Under the pieces are notes generated by a model. That model had not been told where the DNA came from and did no database searches. It saw nothing but the letters and a program-made list of their open reading frames with translations. A program made the translations under genes and the position numbers. Positions 60,301-64,000 of a DNA stretch of 64,000 nt are shown one piece after another; within the stretch, counting starts at the first letter, position 1; each line of letters opens with the position of its first letter. Origin of the DNA: Bacteroidales bacterium UBA3754 (GTDB lineage Bacteria; Bacteroidota; Bacteroidia; Bacteroidales; UBA1715); the NCBI GenBank assembly GCA_002371705.1, contig DFGI01000066.1, positions 79,814 to 143,813 of the forward strand. The letters are read 5' to 3'.

Positions 60301-60556
60301 TATGACTTTCAGAATAAAAAACGGAAACGAAAATCAAACCTCTGTAGTCGAACAAATTATAAATATTAACATATACGCCCATAATCGAACCATTGTCGTT
60401 GAAAATGCCGACGACGAAATTTTTGTGTACGATGCGATGGGTCGGTTGATTTGTAGGGACATGGCGTGCCGCGTCCAAACGGAAATCCCAATGGAAAAAT
60501 CGGGCGTATATGTTGTGAAAGTTGGTAATTTGGCGAAGAAAGTGATTGTGGAATAG
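57311..60556 (+). CDS. BspA-like leucine-rich-repeat surface protein with T9SS sorting domain
   Basis: 1081 residues with a signal peptide (residues 1-20, ending GSLTAQ). Two tandem BspA/LRR_5 blocks (about 22-155 and 179-320) repeat almost the same sequence: FNKVVIP-SVxxIxxxAFHSCxKLKE, then IPASVDTIGxAxFQNCTSLTKVTLH and FKNTTIxEIxIP. A large unmatched middle region (about 400-920) is rich in beta strands and may be a propeller or jelly-roll module. A last LRR unit (VWKIVIDGSVLSIGSYAFHG) precedes a T9SS sorting domain (IFVYDAMGRLICRDM, then VYVVKVGNLAKKVIVE). Probably a cell-surface adhesin or binding protein. Confidence 0.9.
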   Translation: MKKTICIVSFFLLAIGSLTAQTIVDSVLYISEGTTTIKSQAYYGKTNFNKVVIPESVKKIGSLAFHSCSKLKEIEIPASVDTIGDAAFQNCTSLTKVTLHNGLKNLSYRLFKNTTIREISIPASVTEFESEIFASCDSLTTISVDRYSEAHAYYNTDARLAFTDNEPAQTKEQWLANATRDVIEDSVLYIKPGTTKIKGSAYYGRNDFNKVVIPSSVTQIDGMAFHSCTKLKEVDIPASVDTIGNAMFQNCTSLTKVTLHEGLTSIKYRMFKNTTIEEITIPSSVTSIGGEAFRDCNSLRQVNLTTNITEWGENAFLNDNPIVMNFTDTGERAIIEGKTCYTTENSKMTEIASALGIKTVFTSQFLELPTVETVADGQYKDYTMIEKISLGIYLTSIGDDAFPSSLKTLRNYNNPFVDEWATSHGWYLSKVTEFYREYSINAQLALPESELDYWSKKQLQFDDTEVAYPKIPKDTIYSISIPYRVKTNNVYNNNVEKQDYSGNISTVKLSYLAETKDHNLMLVNVGNAIIIEYFTPQFKKIETKTIALELPIFGGFFASVDGCYYVVEGQENPNDSDEVETFRFIKYDKDWNRIKALSLYGCYTSQPMRSSDLTMLEFDNHLFVRTAHLIYAGSDGVKHQTNMFFDINKTDMSLIYKQTGIAASYVQYVSHSFNQLHTIKNGFYAGVDHGDAYPRSIILGKNKFPMSQVKSGSYYSTTICKFPGEIGDNYTGAKVGGFSSSETHFLTAYTLIDTSNFSKNRTQNLYITATPDLPDGFGNHIHRQITNYSGKTESVRAPHLVKYGENDFILLWSRGDTVSYMHVDGEGNLGEQFSFEGNLSDCVPILYNGYITWYVTNGYTLDIYRIDVSDISKHEILALRKMPVNKLEEIVCMNSVESVRYYDYFEDYFPNVWKIVIDGSVLSIGSYAFHGSTNVTYVVVEDGVKTLEEGCFYKCSPDLVISIPRSVTSIGEDITSKSATWIVEQGSYAHKYALENNMTFRIKNGNENQTSVVEQIININIYAHNRTIVVENADDEIFVYDAMGRLICRDMACRVQTEIPMEKSGVYVVKVGNLAKKVIVE

Positions 60557-60698
60557 AAATATATTAAGGCACGAAGATTCCAATAATCTCGAAAAGCTGT
60601 AAATGTTTCTCTGGATTCATTGTAACAGCTTTCAAAACATAAAAGCCCGTTGAACAACAACGCTCCGTCATATTCATTTGAAACAATAGCAAAAGTTA

Positions 60699-61172
60699 TT
60701 ACCATACATTTAAAATAAACGGCAGCAGCATAGTGGCCAGTCCCATACCCGAAATAATATGAAACACACCTTTGAGTTCGGGCGAGTAGATATGCTTCGG
60801 ATTTCTTCGGTTGATATAGATATAACAAGGCCCGGGCAGCGGATTGTAACTTGCGCGGTTCGAGATTAGTTTGGGCGTGCTCACATATAGTTTTCCCTTG
60901 TATTTGTAGCGGTACAGCGGGGTTTTTATTCCAGGCATATAGGTGCGAATGGTAGAATAGTATGTGCTGCCTTCAAAGCCGTATCCGCCTCCGCGGATTT
61001 CGGCGTCCTTGACGTTGAACAACTCGGCATAGACCTTTACCGAACCTATTCCAAGCAGTTTTAATTCAAATAGAAAGCCAACAAAAATCAGAAACAGTCC
61101 TAATAGTACATCCAACGTGTGGTCGGTGAACGCCTCGCGATAGTAATCAATGAAACTATTCAGAAAGTCCAT
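60699..61172 (-). CDS. Membrane protein, second gene of the duplicated pair (copy 1)
   Basis: 157 residues from the ATG at 61172 (MDFLNSFIDYYREAF). One N-terminal membrane helix, a soluble region (GIGSVKVYAELFNVKDAEIRGGGYG, TPLYRYKYKGKLYVSTPKLISNRASYNPLPGPCYIYINRRNPKHIYSPE) and one C-terminal helix. The Y-Y-GKLY-VST-...-G-YIN-NPKHIY pattern resembles a DUF3592-type fold. It is a near copy of the 61972 gene. Start lies inside the 3' end of the upstream partner (17-base overlap). Function unknown. Confidence 0.78.
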   Translation of the reverse strand: MDFLNSFIDYYREAFTDHTLDVLLGLFLIFVGFLFELKLLGIGSVKVYAELFNVKDAEIRGGGYGFEGSTYYSTIRTYMPGIKTPLYRYKYKGKLYVSTPKLISNRASYNPLPGPCYIYINRRNPKHIYSPELKGVFHIISGMGLATMLLPFILNVW

Positions 61173-61941
61173 AATCGCCTCCTTCCGCTTTATGATTAAA
61201 CAAACCGGTAACATCTACAATGTAGCTCTCCGGTTTCGATTTGTCGATAACCACAGCAACCTCGTCGCCCACACCGAAGACGCCTTCGGGGTCGAGCCAG
61301 AAGGGGCGGCTCTCGAACGTGCGGCTATGGTCGGGCATGGCACATTCCAGCATGTAGTACGATTTCCACTTTGGATAGAACATACTCGACCGCGGCAAAT
61401 CGTTCTTTTTTATTCGGGTGATTACTGCAGTGACGGGCTCGGCATGGCTCTCGAGAATCATAATCCGCGGAAATTCGCTGAAATAGCGTCGGTTCTGTCG
61501 CCGGTTACGTGCCCGATACAAGAACGGGATAAAGCCAATGCCCGCAAATGTTCCGCCCATCAGTGCAAAAAAAACTATCTGGAAAATCAGCGAGGAGCGC
61601 GTCTGGGCAGTTTGGGGCTCGTTGTCTGTGATGAAGAATTCGTATTTTCTTCCTATACGATAGACGTATGGTTCCTCCACCAGTGAAAAATGTCTGGTGG
61701 AATCGTTTTCGTCTTTATAGACGAAAGTGTTACCCTTAAAATAGTCGGAGTCCCATAACGGACCGTACGAAACGACTTCAGCCATTATTCGTTTGGCGCT
61801 CATGAAATATTTCACTTTCCCAGGAATAAGGCACAGCATAATTATGAGCATAATTGCTCCCGGAATGCCGAAAATCATGTATATGCAACCTGGTATTTCG
61901 TCGTCATCGGTTTCGTTGTATTCTACGTGGTTGGTAAACAT
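61156..61941 (-). CDS. Membrane protein, first gene of the duplicated pair (copy 1)
   Basis: 261 residues. Two membrane segments (near 18-40 and 120-145) flank a loop; the C-terminal 110 residues are soluble (RRYFSEFPRIMILESHAEPVTAVITRIKKND, RSSMFYPKWKSYYMLECAMPD, SRPFWLDPEGVFGVGDEVAVVIDKSKPESYIVDVTGLF). Two DUF3592-like modules are suggested. It is a paralogue of the 62450 gene. It overlaps the small partner by 17 bases, as in the other copy. Confidence 0.8.
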   Translation of the reverse strand: MFTNHVEYNETDDDEIPGCIYMIFGIPGAIMLIIMLCLIPGKVKYFMSAKRIMAEVVSYGPLWDSDYFKGNTFVYKDENDSTRHFSLVEEPYVYRIGRKYEFFITDNEPQTAQTRSSLIFQIVFFALMGGTFAGIGFIPFLYRARNRRQNRRYFSEFPRIMILESHAEPVTAVITRIKKNDLPRSSMFYPKWKSYYMLECAMPDHSRTFESRPFWLDPEGVFGVGDEVAVVIDKSKPESYIVDVTGLFNHKAEGGDYGLSE

Positions 61942-61971
61942 GGTTTTATGGTTCTATAATGATAAATTGTA

Positions 61972-62466
61972 CTATTCCAAATACATCAATGCAAACAGAG
62001 GAAGGAGCATAAAAGCCAGTCCCATACCGGCAAGAAGGTGGAACACGCCTTTGAGTTCGGGCGAGTAGATATGTTTCGGATTTTTTTTGTTGATATAGAT
62101 ATAGCAAGGCCCTGGCAACGGATTGTAGCTTGCGCGGTTCGAGACTAATAACGGAGTACTCACATACAAATCGCCATTGTATTTGTAGCGGTACATCGGG
62201 GTTTTTACTCCGGGAAAATAGATTTTAACGGAGGGATAGAACTGCCCGTTTATATGCCCATGCCCGCGTGCGCGTATTTCACCGTCTTTGACGTTGAACA
62301 GCTCGGCATAGACCTTTACCGAACCTATTCCGCACAGTTTCAGGTAAAAAAACAGGCCGAGCAAAATCATACCAAGTCCGACATAGGTGAAGACAGTAAG
62401 AGTATCTGGTCCGTTTGCCGTTAACGCATCGCGGTAAAAGACAAAAAAATTATGCAAAAAGTCCAT
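61972..62466 (-). CDS. Membrane protein, second gene of the duplicated pair (copy 2)
   Basis: 164 residues, same plan as the 60699 gene: N-terminal helix, KLCGIGSVKVYAELFNVKDGEIRARGHG, TPMYRYKYNGDLYVSTPLLVSNRASYNPLPGPCYIYINKKNPKHIYSPELKGVFH, C-terminal helix. The soluble cores of the copies are almost identical, so duplication is recent or under constraint. Its ATG lies 17 bases inside the 3' end of the partner. Confidence 0.8.
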   Translation of the reverse strand: MDFLHNFFVFYRDALTANGPDTLTVFTYVGLGMILLGLFFYLKLCGIGSVKVYAELFNVKDGEIRARGHGHINGQFYPSVKIYFPGVKTPMYRYKYNGDLYVSTPLLVSNRASYNPLPGPCYIYINKKNPKHIYSPELKGVFHLLAGMGLAFMLLPLFALMYLE

Positions 62467-63250
62467 CTACGCCTCCTTTCGCTTTTTTGTTGAAAAGACT
62501 GGTTACATCGACAATGTAGCGGCCGGGCTTCTTTTTGTCGACAACCACCACAACCTCGTCGCCTGCACTGAAAATGCCTTCGGGGTCGAGCCAGAAGGGG
62601 CGGCTCTCGAACGTGCGGCTATTGTCGGGCGTGGTGCACTCCAACGTGTAGTACGACTTCCACTTTGGATAGAACATGCTCGACCGCGACAGGTAATTCT
62701 TTTTTATGCGGGTGATAACCGCAACAACGGGTTCGGCATTGCGCCCCTGAATCTCAACCCACGGAAATTCGTTGAAATAGCGCCGGTTACGCCTTCGGTT
62801 GCGGAAATGGTACAAGTACGGAATAAAACCGGCACCGGCAAATGTTCCGCCCATTATTGCAAAAAACAAGAGCGGCATCAGCAACATCGCACGCGATTTT
62901 ATTGTGCTTATGTCGTTGTTTATGTAATAGAAATTGTAAGTTCTGCCTGGTATGTAATTATTGTCCTTGTCGTGCAACACTGTAAAATATGCGGAGGAAT
63001 CGGTTTCGCTTTTGCGTGTGAAGGTAATTTCCTGACCTATAACATACGGGCCGTCCATAATATTCCTAGAACCAACAATTTTCCCCGTTATATGGGTTCC
63101 GTTTTTGAAATAATCCACTCGGCCGGGAATGAGTAAAGCCATAATAATGAGCAGAATCAATCCGGGAATGCCGAAAAACAGGTATATGTAGCCCAGTTTC
63201 TTTTTGCTTTCGTGGGTTTCCTCGTATTCTATTTGTTCAATAAACATCAT
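62450..63250 (-). CDS. Membrane protein, first gene of the duplicated pair (copy 2)
   Basis: 266 residues, paralogue of the 61156 gene. Shared parts include GYIYLFFGIPGLILLIIMALLIPGRVDYF at the N-terminus, FFAIMGGTFAGAGFIPYLYHFRNRRRNRRYFNEFPW in the middle and KNYLSRSSMFYPKWKSYYTLECTTPDNSRTFESRPFWLDPEGIFSAGDEV near the end. The periplasmic or cytosolic loop between helices is the most divergent part. It starts 33 bases after the T9SS protein gene and may share its transcript. Confidence 0.8.
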   Translation of the reverse strand: MMFIEQIEYEETHESKKKLGYIYLFFGIPGLILLIIMALLIPGRVDYFKNGTHITGKIVGSRNIMDGPYVIGQEITFTRKSETDSSAYFTVLHDKDNNYIPGRTYNFYYINNDISTIKSRAMLLMPLLFFAIMGGTFAGAGFIPYLYHFRNRRRNRRYFNEFPWVEIQGRNAEPVVAVITRIKKNYLSRSSMFYPKWKSYYTLECTTPDNSRTFESRPFWLDPEGIFSAGDEVVVVVDKKKPGRYIVDVTSLFNKKAKGGVDGLFA

Positions 63251-63283
63251 AGGGCAGATAATTTAACTGTTTTCGATGTTCTC

Positions 63284-64000
63284 TTATTTTTTAACGAGAG
63301 TCCTGACTTGTGTTCCATAGCGGACGAAATATGTGCCTGCTTTGAGTCTGGCGGTTGAAATCCGCGTGTTTCCGCTGATTTCGGTTGCAAAAATGCGTTT
63401 GCCGTTCAACGTGAACAGTTCCACAGTCCCCTCTGCATTTTCAACGAAAAATCCTGTTGTCGCAGGGTTCGGATATATGGAGAACGTCTGATTTCCAGTC
63501 TCCTCAATGGCTGTGTTGTCATTGTCAACCATGAAATTCGCAACGATGGTAATTGCTTCTTCAACCATAAACGAATATTCCGCCGAGGTTGAAACTATAC
63601 CGTTATTTGCCGTCCAACCTACGAATTTGTATCCTTTGTCGGAGGTTGCCACAAGGGTGATTGTTTCGCCTTTTTGGTATGTGCCTCCGCCTGTAGCAGA
63701 GCCGCCTTCTGTCGATTCAACGGTAATGGTGCATACGTCCTTTATAAATGTAGCCACATATTCGGCATCCTGCGTCACCGTAAAAGTGTAATCAAGTTCC
63801 GACGAAACCAATGTGCCGTTAAGCGTCCAGCCCCCAAACTCGGAATTGCTCGGTGGAATGGCGGAAATAGTTGCTTCGCTTCCGTAGAACAAGTCTTCGG
63901 AATACGACGATTTCGGTGAACTGCCGTTCAGGGTGCTTCTACCGCCAATCGTGGTGATTTTTACTGTGAAGGTCACTGGCTTGAAGTTGGCAACAATGGT
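63284..64000 (-). CDS. InlB-repeat secreted protein with T9SS sorting domain (5' partial)
   Basis: The frame is open through the right edge (in-frame codons TIVANFKPV precede the GTG at 63976), so the start lies outside. Two or three divergent InlB B-type repeats are visible (ATISAIPPSNSEFGGWTLNG, then AEYVATFIKD; ITLVATSDKGYKFVGWTANNGIVSTSAEYSFMVEEAITIVANFMVDNDN). The final 75 residues form a type A T9SS sorting domain (FSIYPNPATTGFFVENAEG, then LKAGTYFVRYGTQVRTLVKK). Probably a large exported surface protein. It leads into the duplicated membrane cassette on the same strand. Confidence 0.88.
   Translation of the reverse strand, partial: TIVANFKPVTFTVKITTIGGRSTLNGSSPKSSYSEDLFYGSEATISAIPPSNSEFGGWTLNGTLVSSELDYTFTVTQDAEYVATFIKDVCTITVESTEGGSATGGGTYQKGETITLVATSDKGYKFVGWTANNGIVSTSAEYSFMVEEAITIVANFMVDNDNTAIEETGNQTFSIYPNPATTGFFVENAEGTVELFTLNGKRIFATEISGNTRISTARLKAGTYFVRYGTQVRTLVKK

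Noticed and set aside
60593..60632. Hairpin AAAGCTGT/ACAGCTTT as a terminator of the LRR gene
   Set aside because: The arms are separated by a long loop and no T-run follows, so termination cannot be supported.
60242..60828. Reverse frames spanning the 3' end of the LRR gene and the following gap
   Set aside because: They overlap the T9SS sorting domain of the LRR gene and lack any recognisable sequence.

Overview
The window reads as chromosome of a Bacteroidota bacterium, most likely a Bacteroidales-type anaerobe related to gut or oral genera. Four predicted secreted proteins end in type IX secretion (T9SS) sorting domains, and a PorT-like T9SS gene is present. Promoters follow the Bacteroidota pattern (a -7 element TAnnTTTG, often with TTG or TTTG about 17-21 bp upstream), and starts lack Shine-Dalgarno sites. 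Several neighbourhoods (DUF1599-DoxX-tpiA, the triple SurA/PpiC cluster, menG-porT) are, from memory, typical of the phylum. The DNA is AT-rich. No CRISPR array, prophage or rRNA was seen; there is one tRNA-Leu.

Layout. 1-4.2 kb: 3' part of a giant Ig-like surface protein with a T9SS tail. 4.2-15.7 kb: the main accessory region. It holds a secreted YD-like protein, folP, a small YD-plus-sorting-domain protein, a 2034-residue SpvB/FG-GAP/RHS polymorphic toxin with an HEAHH metallopeptidase-like tip, a lipoprotein immunity candidate, an IS3-type transposase remnant, a second protein sharing the immunity candidate's C-terminal domain, and a degenerate fragment of the toxin's own YD repeats. 15.7-29 kb: mostly housekeeping genes: DUF1599-DoxX-tpiA, folK, three envelope chaperones, tcdA, a reverse-strand operon ending in dprA, ychF and a TRIC-type channel. 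29-34.3 kb: a DUF4353 lipoprotein with a DUF2490 barrel, a GDSL hydrolase, a GNAT enzyme, an unknown gene and a repeat-bearing stretch without genes.

34.3-46.7 kb: ogt, a CAT-fold acetyltransferase coupled to a polytopic membrane protein, menG and porT, a two-gene small-protein module, an FAD oxidoreductase, a SpoU methyltransferase, metF coupled to an ABC-F ATPase, and several envelope proteins. 46.7-56.6 kb: an Ldh_2-family dehydrogenase coupled to a DapF-fold protein whose second catalytic cysteine is serine, recQ, a reverse operon tig-clpP-small membrane protein-MFS, tRNA-Leu, folE, fabD and dtd. 56.6-64 kb: a decayed Fibrobacter-type paralogous-domain gene, a BspA-like LRR protein with a T9SS tail, a tandemly duplicated two-gene membrane cassette, and the 3' part of an InlB-repeat T9SS protein.

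Main points of interest: the RHS toxin locus with its companion sorting-domain protein, duplicated immunity-like genes and orphan fragment; the Ldh_2 plus one-cysteine DapF pair, which resembles a dehydratase/imine-reductase pathway in architecture; and several dispersed repeat families, one lying at the 3' junction of two separate convergent gene pairs. All family assignments come from reading motifs by eye; no database search was run.
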